Made by a program: the position numbers and the translations under genes. Shown here piece after piece: positions 32,293 to 41,000 of a DNA stretch of 64,000 bases. The stretch comes from Enterobacter ludwigii. Its GTDB lineage: Bacteria; Pseudomonadota; Gammaproteobacteria; Enterobacterales; Enterobacteriaceae. The DNA is taken from assembly GCA_023023105.1 (NCBI GenBank), contig CP083824.1, forward strand, positions 3,224,001 to 3,288,000, written 5' to 3'. Under the pieces are notes generated by a model, which did no database searches, had not been told where the DNA came from, and saw only the letters and a program-made list of their open reading frames with translations. The first letter of the stretch is position 1. Every line of letters starts with the position of its first letter.

Positions 32293-32580
32293 TGAATCGC
32301 CACGGGTTTAACAGACACCTCAGAGTCATTTAAGATGGCTTAAAGAGAGGTGCCCATGAGCGGTAAGCGTTATCCCGAAGAGTTTAAAACTGAAGCAGTC
32401 AAACAGGTTGTTGATCGCGGTTATTCTGTTTCCAGAGTTGCAACACGTCTCGATATCACCACCCACAGCCTTTATGCATGGATAAAGAAGTACGGTCCGG
32501 ATTCTTCCACTAATAAAGAACAGTCAGATGCTCAGGCCGAGATCCACCGTCTCCAGAAAGAGCTGAAACGGGTTACCGGT
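32293..32580 (+). pseudogene. Truncated IS3-family element (orfA fragment)
   Basis: An IS3-like left end (TGAATCGCCACGGG) and an orfA start at ATG 32356 (GKRYPEEFKTEAVKQVV) with the helix-turn-helix and leucine-zipper start (QKELKRVT). Similarity stops at about 32580, where the frame runs into unrelated sequence and ends at 32646; orfB and the right end are missing. The element is dead. It sits between the integrase and the ter genes, so rearrangement has occurred at this end of the island. Confidence 0.85.
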
Positions 32581-32646
32581 AATGCTGTCAACCTGTTGAT
32601 GACTATTTTAATCTGTAGTCATTCAATCCTTGTAACATCAGGATGA

Positions 32647-33094
32647 TCCTGGTGTCAGTGAAAATACGAAATCAACACGTTGGTATCATTACCCGGATTG
32701 TAGATTCATATTAACTCTCCTGATTTTTGATTATTTTTAAAGCGCAGCGTTTATATATGTTCCCCAGGCTTAGTTCAGGACGCTGGATATTCGGTGAGGC
32801 GTAAATATGGTGTGACACCATATTTCATCACGCTGAAGTTTCTATACCTGTTGAATTTGAATTTTCATTGCCCGGGTATCTTATGTTCCAGATCCCGTTC
32901 CTTCATAAATCGCAAAAGTAACATATATCCGAGGGGCATGCTGTTGATATAAGGCACGGAATACTGGCTTAACCAGCAACCATAGATAAACCCGGATCCT
33001 GCAAAAAGGTTCACGCCAGAATTAACATTACTCTGCTTTCTGAAAACGCCCGGCCCCCTTTCTCAGATTCAACAGCTGATAGCGGATCGTTACC
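32647..33094. other. Region between IS remnant and terE (about 450 bases)
   Basis: No intact gene with a start and ribosome-binding site. On the minus strand about 65 codons are open and end at the stop at 32865 (…GSGFIYGCWLSQYSVPYIN…), which could be the 3' end of a decayed gene. The usual terF gene expected here in some ter clusters is not recognisable. Confidence 0.4.
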
Positions 33095-33120
33095 CAAAAA
33101 AAACCCCGGCATTGCCGGGG
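33095..33120 (-). terminator. Terminator of the terZABCDE operon
   Basis: On the minus strand CCCCGGC-AAT-GCCGGGG followed by TTTTTTTT: a very stable 7-bp GC stem with long T tract, 16 bases after the terE stop. Confidence 0.95.
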
Positions 33121-33136
33121 TCAGACTCAGCGTCTT

Positions 33137-33712
33137 TTAGACATTGACGCCGTGCTGGGAAGCAAGCGCTGACAGGCCACCGGCAAAACCCTGGCCGACA
33201 GCTTTAAACTTCCACTCAGCGCCATGGCGATACAGTTCACCGAAGACCATTGCGGTTTCAGTTGAGGCGTCTTCAGACAGATCGAAACGGGCAATTTCCG
33301 TGCCGTTGTCGTTGTTGTAAACGCGCATGAAGCTGTTGCTCACCATGCCGAAGTTTTGTTTACGAGCTTCTGCATCATAGATGGTAACGGCAAACACCAG
33401 TTTTTTGATGTCTGCTGAGACTTTGGTCAGATCAATTTTGACCTGCTCATCGTCGCCGTCGCCTTCACCAGTACGGTTGTCGCCCTGGTGCTCTACTGCG
33501 CCATCAGGGCTGGTTTTATTATTGAAGAAAATGAAATGGGCATCTGACAGCACTTTACCGTCTTCACCTACTGCGAATACGGAAGCGTCAAGGTCAAAAC
33601 CCTGACCATCGGTTACACGGGCATCCCAGCCCAGACCAACCATAGCGACATTCATGGTTGGTGCTTCTTTGGTCAGAGATACGTTGCCGCCTTTTACGAG
33701 AGAAACTGCCAT
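33137..33712 (-). CDS. terE: Tellurium resistance protein TerE (TerD-family)
   Basis: 191 residues from [13 protein letters not shown]; five upstream in-frame codons are ignored. TerD-domain protein with the calcium-binding segment [13 protein letters not shown] (residues 77-89) and the start-proximal [19 protein letters not shown]. TerD-family proteins are cytoplasmic calcium-binding modules of the Ter stress system, giving tellurite, phage and colicin resistance in part by an unknown mechanism. Last gene of terZABCDE; closely related to TerD next door. Confidence 0.97.
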   Translation of the reverse strand: MAVSLVKGGNVSLTKEAPTMNVAMVGLGWDARVTDGQGFDLDASVFAVGEDGKVLSDAHFIFFNNKTSPDGAVEHQGDNRTGEGDGDDEQVKIDLTKVSADIKKLVFAVTIYDAEARKQNFGMVSNSFMRVYNNDNGTEIARFDLSEDASTETAMVFGELYRHGAEWKFKAVGQGFAGGLSALASQHGVNV

Positions 33713-33780
33713 TTTTAGCTCCTGCAAACAGTTGAATGAGGCTGAATTAACAGCCCCGGATATGAAAAGTTACTTTTCGA

Positions 33781-34359
33781 TCAGGACGCGTTAATGCCGT
33801 ACTGAGCACATACAGATGCCAGACCACCAGCATAACCCTGGCCTACTGCGCGGAATTTCCACTCACCATTGTGGCGATACAGCTCGCCAAACAGCATGGC
33901 GGTTTCAGTGGACGCATCTTCGGTCAGATCGTAGCGAGCGACTTCAGTCTGGTTATCGTCATTAACCAGACGAATAAACGCACCGGATACCTGACCAAAG
34001 CTCTGGCGACGAGCCTGAGCATCGTGGATGGTCACAACGAAGATGATCTTGTCAACTTCAGACGGGACGGCGTCCAGTTTAATTTTCAGCGATTCATCAT
34101 CACCATCGCCCTCACCGGTGCGGTTATCGCCGGTGTGTGTTACGGAACCGTCGGATGACGTCAGGTTGTTATAGAAGATGAAATCTGAATCGCCGCGCAC
34201 TTTGCCGTTTGAGGCCAGCAGGAATGCTGAAGCATCCAGGTCAAAGTCCTGACCGTCTGTTGAACGCGCATCCCAGCCAAGGCCCACTAGGACGTTTTTC
34301 ATTGACGGAGCTGCTTTACTTAGGGAGACGTTCCCGCCTTTGGAAAGAGAAACACTCAT
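33781..34359 (-). CDS. terD: Tellurium resistance protein TerD
   Basis: 192 residues, one TerD domain. The calcium site [13 protein letters not shown] is at residues 77-89, preceded by [19 protein letters not shown] (26-44, in part). TerD and TerE share most of their sequence and are a tandem duplication. TerC and TerD are the subunits most needed for tellurite resistance in studied plasmids. A GAGG ribosome-binding site precedes the ATG. Confidence 0.97.
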   Translation of the reverse strand: MSVSLSKGGNVSLSKAAPSMKNVLVGLGWDARSTDGQDFDLDASAFLLASNGKVRGDSDFIFYNNLTSSDGSVTHTGDNRTGEGDGDDESLKIKLDAVPSEVDKIIFVVTIHDAQARRQSFGQVSGAFIRLVNDDNQTEVARYDLTEDASTETAMLFGELYRHNGEWKFRAVGQGYAGGLASVCAQYGINAS

Positions 34360-34407
34360 AAAATAACCTCTTCGATTAGTAATTGTTCAGGTTAACACTT
34401 AAGGGGA

Positions 34408-35448
34408 TTAACTCCCCTTTTCCTCAGATTCAGGTTTGCCCGGGAACATGACGCTTGCGAGAATGCCCAGCGCCAGTACACCCAGTACAACATACAGGCT
34501 GGTTGTTGCCGCGATGCTGTAACCATGATGCCAGATGTGATCGGTCGCATTCAGGCCGAGTTTTGCCGCGATGAAGAACAGCAGCACGATAACGGCCTTC
34601 TCCAGATGAACCAGGTACTGTTTCAGTGCCTCAAGGACAAAGTACAGAGTACGCAGGCCCAGGATAGCAAACATCATGGCACTATAGACGATAAGCGGTT
34701 CACGACTGACGGCAATGATTGCCGGTACCGAGTCAAACGCGAACATTACGTCCGAGAGTTCAACCACAGCCACACACAGGAACAGCGGGGTCGCATACAG
34801 CGCCGCTTTTTTACCACGGCCAATGGTGACATCGCTGTTTTCTGGTTTCGCCAGTTCAGCATCCACTTCCTTCTGGTTAAGCAGGAAGGCATGCCCTCTG
34901 AGCTTCGGCCAGATAGGGAAGAAGCGTTTAACCATGCGGTAAGCCAGATGCTGGGAGTAATCCTCAATTTCATCATCGTCATCACCGCTTTTAAGCATCA
35001 TGACCGCTGTCCAGGCAACGATAATAGCGAAGACAACTTCAACATACGGCCCCAGACTCAGCAGGCTCGTACCGATGGCGACAAAGATGCCCCTGAAGAC
35101 AATGGCACCAATGATCCCCCAGTAGAGAACACGGTGGCGATAACGATCCGGAACGGCGAACCAGGAGAAGATGGCCATCATGACGAACAGGTTATCGACC
35201 GACAGCACTTTCTCCAGCGCATAACCCGTGACAAACAGACTGGCAACCTCAGCACCGTGGTGGATATAGAGGAAACCGGCAAATGCCATCGCAACCACAA
35301 CCCAGAATACGGACCAGAGCGCCGCACTCTTCAGCGAAATAGGCTTGTCATCACGGTGCATAAACAGGTCAATAAAGATGGCACCGACTGAAAGCGCAAT
35401 AAAAACAATGACCGTTTCAGTCGGGAAGCCGATGTGTGTGGAAACCAT
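34408..35448 (-). CDS. terC: Tellurium resistance integral membrane protein TerC
   Basis: 346 residues with about eight to nine hydrophobic spans. TerC-family signatures are visible: GYALEKVLSVDNLFVM (about residues 75-90) and DVMFAFDSVPAIIAVS (about 219-234), each placing acidic residues in membrane segments. TerC is the membrane hub of the Ter system and binds TerB; the family also includes metal exporters such as Alx and MeeF, so a divalent-metal transport role is likely. Between terB and terD. Confidence 0.97.
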   Translation of the reverse strand: MVSTHIGFPTETVIVFIALSVGAIFIDLFMHRDDKPISLKSAALWSVFWVVVAMAFAGFLYIHHGAEVASLFVTGYALEKVLSVDNLFVMMAIFSWFAVPDRYRHRVLYWGIIGAIVFRGIFVAIGTSLLSLGPYVEVVFAIIVAWTAVMMLKSGDDDDEIEDYSQHLAYRMVKRFFPIWPKLRGHAFLLNQKEVDAELAKPENSDVTIGRGKKAALYATPLFLCVAVVELSDVMFAFDSVPAIIAVSREPLIVYSAMMFAILGLRTLYFVLEALKQYLVHLEKAVIVLLFFIAAKLGLNATDHIWHHGYSIAATTSLYVVLGVLALGILASVMFPGKPESEEKGS

Positions 35449-35470
35449 ATTTTACCCTTAGGGATGTGGA

Positions 35471-35926
35471 TCAGAGGCCAAATTCAGCCGGGTCGAAGCC
35501 CAACGCGATAGCGATCTCGCGGGAGGCCAGTTTCTCGTCCTGATCGAAGTTACCGTCACTTTTCGCAACGGCAATACCAACACGTAAGGCCAGCTGAGCG
35601 GCCTCAGGCTGATCTTTCAGCGCCAGGATGTATTTCATGGTTTCGCCCTTGCCGATTTCAACATCGAAATCGAAGCTTGAAACCAGTTTATTGAAGAACT
35701 CAATCACCTCATTGGTATCGAAGACCTTCAGCTCTTCTGAAGAGCGCAGAAAGCCCATCATTTTCTGCTTTTCTTCCGAACTTACGCCGTCACTCGATAC
35801 GGCAATACGGGCACATACAGCAACGGTGCCCTGCATGAATTTTTTGTTTTTGAAACGGCCAACCTGGCGGGTCAGTTCGTCACGGCCTGAGTTAATGGCA
35901 CCTTTAACTTTGTCGAAAAAGCTCAT
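35471..35926 (-). CDS. terB: Tellurite resistance protein TerB
   Basis: 151 residues from MSFFDKVKGAINSG; a 20-codon upstream frame overlaps terA and is rejected. TerB is an all-helical cytoplasmic protein with two acidic metal-binding stretches, VSSDGVSSEEKQ (about 48-59) and AKSDGNFDQDEK (about 124-135), related by duplication. It interacts with TerC at the inner surface of the membrane. The start is 22 bases after the terA stop. Confidence 0.96.
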   Translation of the reverse strand: MSFFDKVKGAINSGRDELTRQVGRFKNKKFMQGTVAVCARIAVSSDGVSSEEKQKMMGFLRSSEELKVFDTNEVIEFFNKLVSSFDFDVEIGKGETMKYILALKDQPEAAQLALRVGIAVAKSDGNFDQDEKLASREIAIALGFDPAEFGL

Positions 35927-35948
35927 ACCTGTTTCCTTTGTTGCTGTG

Positions 35949-37106
35949 TTATTTAGAACCGGCGCTCCAGCGAAATCCCCAGCCAAATGCCCGGTCCATT
36001 TCGTCCTGGCCTTTGAAGTACTGGTTAATTCGCTCGACTTTAATTGCGCCGTTTTCGTTTACGAGTCTGGCAATGGCGCACAATGTGCGACGGTTTTCAC
36101 CTTCGGTCAGGCGGGTCTCAATGGGCGGTTGATCCGGCACATGAATGGTGACCACACCATCAGTCTTGTCCCAGCTGGGAACACCTTCATAAATAAAGGC
36201 GTAAATCAGCACTTCGCGGATATGCTTCCATTCACGTCCATTGATATGCAGCCACTCGCCGTCTGATACATCACCCGTCCGGTCATCGCCCTTGAGCTGA
36301 ACATACGGTTCATCGCGATAATCACCGAATGCATTACCGAGCGCCTGAATGACCGATTTATACCCGTCCTGAAGCTCAACAAAGGCCCCCAGATCCAGGT
36401 CGATTCCTTTGGAGCCGAACATGCCTGCAAAGCCTGATTTGCCGCTGCCCCGGTGCCAGTTCAGGTTGATCCGGATTTCACCGAAGTTATCCCGTTTGGT
36501 CAGGCTGATTGCAGGCTTCTCTTTTGTCAGCGATACCTTGCTCAGGCTGATTTTTGTCTCAACTGGCGGAGGGGTTACAACCGGAGGAGTCGGGGCTGCG
36601 GGAGCCGGTTCGTCGGCAATATTTACGCCGAAATGCTCTGCCAGCGGTTTAAGTCCACCGTTGAACCCCTGCGCAACAAAGCGGAATTTCCAGTCATTAT
36701 TACGACGGTAAAATTCACCCAGAATTAAGGCTGCTTCCTGACGGCCGCTCAATTCGACACTGCCGCTAACCAGGCCGGTAGCCCCTTGCTCCACGTCGAT
36801 GGAAAGATTACGAAGACCGGACACCGTCTGCCCACCGTCACAGGTCACGGTGAACGCAATTTTTTGGACATCAGGTTTCAGCCGGTTGAGCGCGACAGTA
36901 AAGGTTGAGTACTGGCCTTCACTGACCAGGCTGACGGTACCATCATCGTTACGTGGCTGACCATAGAACACCATGTCCGCATCACCCTGCACCTTCCCGT
37001 CGGCATACAGGCGAAACGCCGAAGCATCCACCTGGCCGCCCGAGGTGATCCGGACCCGCAACTCCTGGGCTGGAACGGGGGCATTGCCCCCCGGCGTCAG
37101 GTTCAT
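35949..37106 (-). CDS. terA: Tellurium resistance protein TerA
   Basis: 385 residues. The N-terminal ~170 residues form a divergent TerD-like domain, followed by a Pro-rich linker (PAPAAPTPPVVTPPPVE) and a C-terminal TerA/TerD-like domain. The calcium motif in the C-terminal domain is degenerate (LKGDDRTGDVSDGEW instead of [13 protein letters not shown]). The start overlaps the terZ stop by one base, so the two are translationally coupled. Probably a structural or adaptor member of the TerC complex. Confidence 0.95.
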   Translation of the reverse strand: MNLTPGGNAPVPAQELRVRITSGGQVDASAFRLYADGKVQGDADMVFYGQPRNDDGTVSLVSEGQYSTFTVALNRLKPDVQKIAFTVTCDGGQTVSGLRNLSIDVEQGATGLVSGSVELSGRQEAALILGEFYRRNNDWKFRFVAQGFNGGLKPLAEHFGVNIADEPAPAAPTPPVVTPPPVETKISLSKVSLTKEKPAISLTKRDNFGEIRINLNWHRGSGKSGFAGMFGSKGIDLDLGAFVELQDGYKSVIQALGNAFGDYRDEPYVQLKGDDRTGDVSDGEWLHINGREWKHIREVLIYAFIYEGVPSWDKTDGVVTIHVPDQPPIETRLTEGENRRTLCAIARLVNENGAIKVERINQYFKGQDEMDRAFGWGFRWSAGSK

Positions 37107-37687
37107 TAGCGGATAACCGCTGAAACGATATCGGAGTGCATATCGTCAATTGTGCGGCCGCGACAGGCATGGCCAAGGGCGGTAAAGTCCCAGTTGCCGT
37201 TATTACGGCGCAGCGAAGAAATAACGATCCCGGTATGTGAGCCCTGCTCAGTCAGCTTGTAGCGAGCCAGCTCTTTGCCGGTTTGATCGACAACGCGGCA
37301 GAACGCGTTTTCGACGTCATTGAACGACTGACCACGGAAGCTGTTTACCGTAAACGCCAGGTATTCAACGTTTGCAGGCAGTCGGGAGAGGTTGACATTA
37401 ATCACCTCATCGTCACCGTCACCTTCACCGGTCAGGTTATCGCCACTGTGCACAACAGCGCCGCAGGTGGATTCCAGTTTGCGGAACCAGATGGTGTCAA
37501 TTGTTTTACCGGTGCTGTCCATTAATACGCAGCCAGCATCGAGATCGATTGAGTCGTTGCCTCCAAACAATCCTCCAAGAAGACCTTTTTTCTTAACCGG
37601 ATCCCAACCGAGACCGAAATGAAGCTGGCTTAATGCAGATGATTCTTTGCTGAGTGATACCGTCTGGTTCTTAACTAATGAAACCAT
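37106..37687 (-). CDS. terZ: Tellurium resistance protein TerZ (TerD-family)
   Basis: 193 residues, one TerD domain with the calcium site [13 protein letters not shown] at residues 82-94. An insert with a Gly-rich turn, KKKGLLGGLFGGND (32-45), resembles that of TerX and differs from TerD/E. First gene of terZABCDE, 66 bases downstream of a good sigma70 promoter on the minus strand. Confidence 0.96.
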   Translation of the reverse strand: MVSLVKNQTVSLSKESSALSQLHFGLGWDPVKKKGLLGGLFGGNDSIDLDAGCVLMDSTGKTIDTIWFRKLESTCGAVVHSGDNLTGEGDGDDEVINVNLSRLPANVEYLAFTVNSFRGQSFNDVENAFCRVVDQTGKELARYKLTEQGSHTGIVISSLRRNNGNWDFTALGHACRGRTIDDMHSDIVSAVIR

Positions 37688-37751
37688 GTTTTATTCCTTA
37701 AAATGGTAATGACCGAGACAATCAAAGGGTTGTTTATTAACTGACGAAGAA

Positions 37752-37766
37752 AATCATATCATGATG
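37752..37766. promoter_or_regulatory. Candidate operator 1 (dyad on terZ promoter)
   Basis: AATCATATCATGATG differs at two positions from the perfect palindrome at 37920-37934 and covers the terZ -10 hexamer. Placement suggests a repressor site shared by both operons; TerW is the obvious candidate binder. This is inference from the sequence. Confidence 0.6.
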
Positions 37767-37780
37767 AAGTTCTCTGACAA
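37752..37780 (-). promoter_or_regulatory. Sigma70 promoter of terZABCDE
   Basis: On the minus strand TTGTCA (37775-37780), 16-base spacer, TATGAT (37753-37758). The -10 is overlapped by the dyad AATCATATCATGATG (37752-37766). Leader of about 60 bases to terZ. Confidence 0.7.
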
Positions 37781-37919
37781 GGGAAATTTTGGTGGTTTTC
37801 TGTAAAAACACAAAAAGAAAATCTTTTCAGGGTGTTAATTTTCTATGTTTAATTTAAATATCAATACTTTATCGGGAATCCAAAAATTAACGACTCACTC
37901 CATAACCACAGAAGTTATT

Positions 37920-37934
37920 AATCATATTATGATT
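37920..37934. promoter_or_regulatory. Candidate operator 2 (perfect palindrome on ATP-grasp promoter)
   Basis: AATCATATTATGATT is a perfect 15-bp palindrome about the central T, ending inside the -35 hexamer of the rightward promoter (37933-37938). Confidence 0.65.
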
Positions 37935-37961
37935 GACATGTAGCTTAGGCACTCATAGACT
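37933..37961 (+). promoter_or_regulatory. Sigma70 promoter of the ATP-grasp operon
   Basis: TTGACA (37933-37938), 17-base spacer, TAGACT (37956-37961), about 47 bases before the start of the first gene at 38009. Confidence 0.72.
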
Positions 37962-38008
37962 CACTTCTCAATCATAAATTTGCATGGCGTTCCGGATAAT
38001 TAAAAAAA

Positions 38009-39067
38009 ATGAACAAGAAAATTTGGTTTATGGAAGGTTTATCCTCCCAGCGAGATATTATTCAGGGGGTAAAATCATTTGCACAAAAAAATAATTTTGC
38101 CATTACCGTTTTTGCCTCCCACCGTAACGAAAGAAATGAAATCCTTTCCGTTGCCGACTATTCTTTGACTGAACCTGAAGATCCTCAAAAACGTCTTCAG
38201 TTTATCCAGGAAACCATTCAGTCCTACGGCATCCACCATATTCATACTGGCCGTAACAGCCAGTGGTTTGAAGAACACCGTTCAGCCATTGAATCGACCG
38301 GTGCCACCCTTACTACCGGTGCAACGGGCGTCGACTGGTTAACTCTGGCTGACGAAAAAGTTACTTTTGCTCAGTTTATGGAGCAAAAGGGTCTCCCGGT
38401 CGTACCATCCTGGCGGGTGAATACGCTGGCAGAATTAAAAACACACCTCGCGGCCCCGCCGTTCACTGACAGCCCGGTATGCGTGAAGCCGGTGACGGGT
38501 ATCTATGGCATGGGATTCTGGCGCTTTGATGACAGTGCTTCGCCTATGGCCGTCTTTAATCATCCCGAACATCGTCTGGTCAGTCCGCAACAGTATATTG
38601 CAGCAGCATCAGCTGCTGAGTCGTTTAAACCCCTTGTTTTGATGCCGTACCTGCCAGGCCCGGAATTTTCCGTCGATATCCTCGCGGATAAGGGCGAAAT
38701 ACTCGCAGCCGTGGGACGCCGTAAGGAAGGGGTTATCCAGTATCTGGTAAACGAAGGAAGCGCCTGGGAACTGGCGTGTGACTGCGCCAGGGTTATGAAG
38801 GCCGACGGGCTGGTGAATGTTCAGACGCGAAACGATGTGAATGGCAACCCGGTGCTGCTTGAAACCAACATGCGTCCGTCAGGGGGGGTGGGTTATACCC
38901 TTCACAGCGGGGTGAACCTTCCTGGGTTATTTGCTGCCTTTAAGCTCGGTCTGATGTCTGAAGATATGGTGCGCCAGAGCGCTAAAAACACCTTTTCTCC
39001 GGTTGCGGTGAGATCCATTACGGATGTAATTGTATACCCGGAATCACTCTCTAACCTTCTGAATTAA
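38009..39067 (+). CDS. ATP-grasp domain protein of the Ter-associated biosynthetic operon
   Basis: 352 residues. Predicted carboxylate-amine ligase of the ATP-grasp fold: ADEKVTFAQFMEQKGLPVVPSW starts the ATP-binding subdomain (shown in part in the family), VCVKPVTGIYGMGFWRF is the Lys/Gly-rich loop, EFSVDILADKGE the acidic metal region, and NPVLLETNMRPSGGVGY the C-terminal Glu/Asn magnesium site. Such genes are known companions of ter clusters, proposed to build a nucleoside-like metabolite with the next four genes. The substrate is unknown. First gene of a tight six-enzyme operon, 9 bases before the next gene. Confidence 0.9.
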   Translation: MNKKIWFMEGLSSQRDIIQGVKSFAQKNNFAITVFASHRNERNEILSVADYSLTEPEDPQKRLQFIQETIQSYGIHHIHTGRNSQWFEEHRSAIESTGATLTTGATGVDWLTLADEKVTFAQFMEQKGLPVVPSWRVNTLAELKTHLAAPPFTDSPVCVKPVTGIYGMGFWRFDDSASPMAVFNHPEHRLVSPQQYIAAASAAESFKPLVLMPYLPGPEFSVDILADKGEILAAVGRRKEGVIQYLVNEGSAWELACDCARVMKADGLVNVQTRNDVNGNPVLLETNMRPSGGVGYTLHSGVNLPGLFAAFKLGLMSEDMVRQSAKNTFSPVAVRSITDVIVYPESLSNLLN

Positions 39068-39076
39068 GGCGTATTT

Positions 39077-40219
39077 ATGTCTGATATCCTCGAAGATATG
39101 ATTTATCGCCGTACCCTCTCATGCGGTACGATTCAGGTAACCCGCGACCAGGGTGAAGTTTCGCTCGATGACCTGTTTGACATCGCTGAAAGACGTAACC
39201 CGAAACGCGCCTTTCTGTTTGTCAGCAAAGTACTCGGCAGGCACATTCCCGTGCCACCCTCAGTCATGCGGCAGGCCTACAGACAGCTTGCCAGCCAGTT
39301 CCCCTCGACACTGACAGGACCCGTACTGTTTATCGGTATGGCTGAAACCGCCGTTGGGCTTGGGGCCGGTGTATTTGATGAAGTGCGCCACCAGCATCCT
39401 GAATCTGTCTATCTGACCTCTACCCGTCACCCGGTTGATGGCACGTTGCTTTGCGAGTTCAAGGAAGAACACAGCCACGCCACCGATCATCTGATCTATC
39501 TGCCAGATGATGAAGAGAAAAGACGTCGTGTTACCAACGCACGAACGCTGGTTTTGATTGATGACGAGGCAACCACCGGTAATACCTTTATTAACCTGCT
39601 TTCTGCCCTGCGTAATACCGGCAAGCTTCAACATATTGAACAGGTTATAGCCGTTACGCTTACCGACTGGAGTGGCAAAGCCTTGTCCGAGCGCAGCACC
39701 TTACCAGTCACTTCGGTTTCTCTTGTAAGCGGTAAGTGGGGATGGACCCCATTACCTGATGCACCTGTCCCGGACATGCCGAAAGTCAACGTAACTTCAC
39801 GAGGAGAATGGGACATCCAGGGAAAACAGTCCTGGGGCCGACTGGGGATGCTCGCACCTGCGGCCGATCTCGGCCATGAGGTCTCCGTCCACAAGGGGGA
39901 ACGTATTCTGGTTCTCGGGACCGGGGAATTCGTCTGGGAGCCGTTCCTGCTTGCTGAACGGCTCGAAGCTGCCGGAGCACAGGCATTTTATGGATCGACC
40001 ACCCGCTCCCCTATCGCCGTTGGTTATGCCATTGAGTCCGCCATTTCCTTTACGGATAACTACGGGCTGGGCATCCCCAATTTTGTCTATAACGTCGCCC
40101 ACCAGCAGTTTGACCGCATTCTTGTGTGTACTGAGACACCCGCAGAAAGTATTGACACGCAGCTTCTTAAAGCGCTGGCTGAGGTTGCGGCCGTCGTGGA
40201 GATTGTTACCTATGAATAA
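39077..40219 (+). CDS. Phosphoribosyltransferase with TRSP domain
   Basis: 380 residues. The N-terminal ~230 residues are a type-I phosphoribosyltransferase: the PRPP loop is LVLIDDEATTGNTF (about residues 158-171), and upstream there is the substrate-hood part FIGMAETAVGLGAG. The C-terminal ~120 residues are the TRSP domain that is found with these enzymes in ter loci (GERILVLGTGEFVWEPFLLA, in part). It likely makes or breaks an N-glycosidic bond to ribose 5-phosphate. Its stop overlaps the next gene by 8 bases. Confidence 0.9.
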   Translation: MSDILEDMIYRRTLSCGTIQVTRDQGEVSLDDLFDIAERRNPKRAFLFVSKVLGRHIPVPPSVMRQAYRQLASQFPSTLTGPVLFIGMAETAVGLGAGVFDEVRHQHPESVYLTSTRHPVDGTLLCEFKEEHSHATDHLIYLPDDEEKRRRVTNARTLVLIDDEATTGNTFINLLSALRNTGKLQHIEQVIAVTLTDWSGKALSERSTLPVTSVSLVSGKWGWTPLPDAPVPDMPKVNVTSRGEWDIQGKQSWGRLGMLAPAADLGHEVSVHKGERILVLGTGEFVWEPFLLAERLEAAGAQAFYGSTTRSPIAVGYAIESAISFTDNYGLGIPNFVYNVAHQQFDRILVCTETPAESIDTQLLKALAEVAAVVEIVTYE

Positions 40220-41000
40220 ACCCGTTGTTCTGAGCGACCTTGACGACACGCTCTTTCAGACCCGTCGTAAAATGGTGGACGAGCTGGCCCTGGAGCCATT
40301 CCGTACCGGTGCCGTTGATCGCACCCTGAATCCACGAAGCTTTATGACGGAAGAACAGTCCATGTTAGTGGACTGGCTTCTGGAGCAGGCTGAACTCATT
40401 CCCGTTACCGCACGGGGAACTGAAGAAATCAGCCGCGTACGGATCCCTTTCCACTCCTGGGCAATCACCACGCACGGGGCCGTCATTCTCACGCCTGAAG
40501 GCAACCCCGACGAGGAGTGGAAGGCCCATATGCTCGGCCAGCTGGCTCCCTATCAGGAAAAGCTGACATCGATGCAGCGTCTGATCACTGAAATGATGGA
40601 CGCAAAAGGGATTAATGCCTGGGCAAGACTGAACTTCGAATACGGTGAAACGGCGGTTTATATGGTGATGAAACACCGCGACAGCACCCGCCTTGACGAG
40701 CTCAATGCCATTGCAGATGAGATAGAAACGGTGTTTCCGACCGAGGGCTTCTATATCCACCGCAACAGTAATAACGTGGCCTGGCTTCCCACCCCGGTTG
40801 AGAAAGGGCTGGCCGTCAGCTGGCTGCTTGAAAAACTTCGGGCTGAACGCGGCGTTTTCCCCGTAATTGGTCTGGGCGACAGCCTGAGCGATCATCGTTT
40901 TATGAAACTGTGCAGCTGGTTTGGCATCCCGCGTCAGAGTCAGTTTGCAGATGCCATTTCACAGCGAATTTTTGGAGAAAATGAAAATGCAGCCACATGA
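40212..41000 (+). CDS. HAD-superfamily hydrolase
   Basis: 262 residues from the ATG at 40212. HAD motif I is LSDLDDTLF (nucleophile Asp9, acid/base Asp11), motif II the Thr in LIPVTARG, motif IV VIGLGDSLSDH. The cap between about residues 85 and 200 is of the type seen in sugar-phosphate or sucrose-phosphatase-like members, so a phosphate is probably removed from a phosphoribosyl intermediate. It overlaps the upstream gene by 8 and the downstream gene by 20 bases. Confidence 0.9.
   Translation: MNKPVVLSDLDDTLFQTRRKMVDELALEPFRTGAVDRTLNPRSFMTEEQSMLVDWLLEQAELIPVTARGTEEISRVRIPFHSWAITTHGAVILTPEGNPDEEWKAHMLGQLAPYQEKLTSMQRLITEMMDAKGINAWARLNFEYGETAVYMVMKHRDSTRLDELNAIADEIETVFPTEGFYIHRNSNNVAWLPTPVEKGLAVSWLLEKLRAERGVFPVIGLGDSLSDHRFMKLCSWFGIPRQSQFADAISQRIFGENENAAT

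Larger units (their letters stand above)
37688..38008. other. Divergent control region terZ / ATP-grasp operon (321 bases)
   Basis: A/T-rich region between the two divergent operons. It holds a candidate sigma70 promoter on each strand and two nearly identical 15-bp dyads, one on each promoter (listed separately). No gene is seen in it. Confidence 0.75.
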
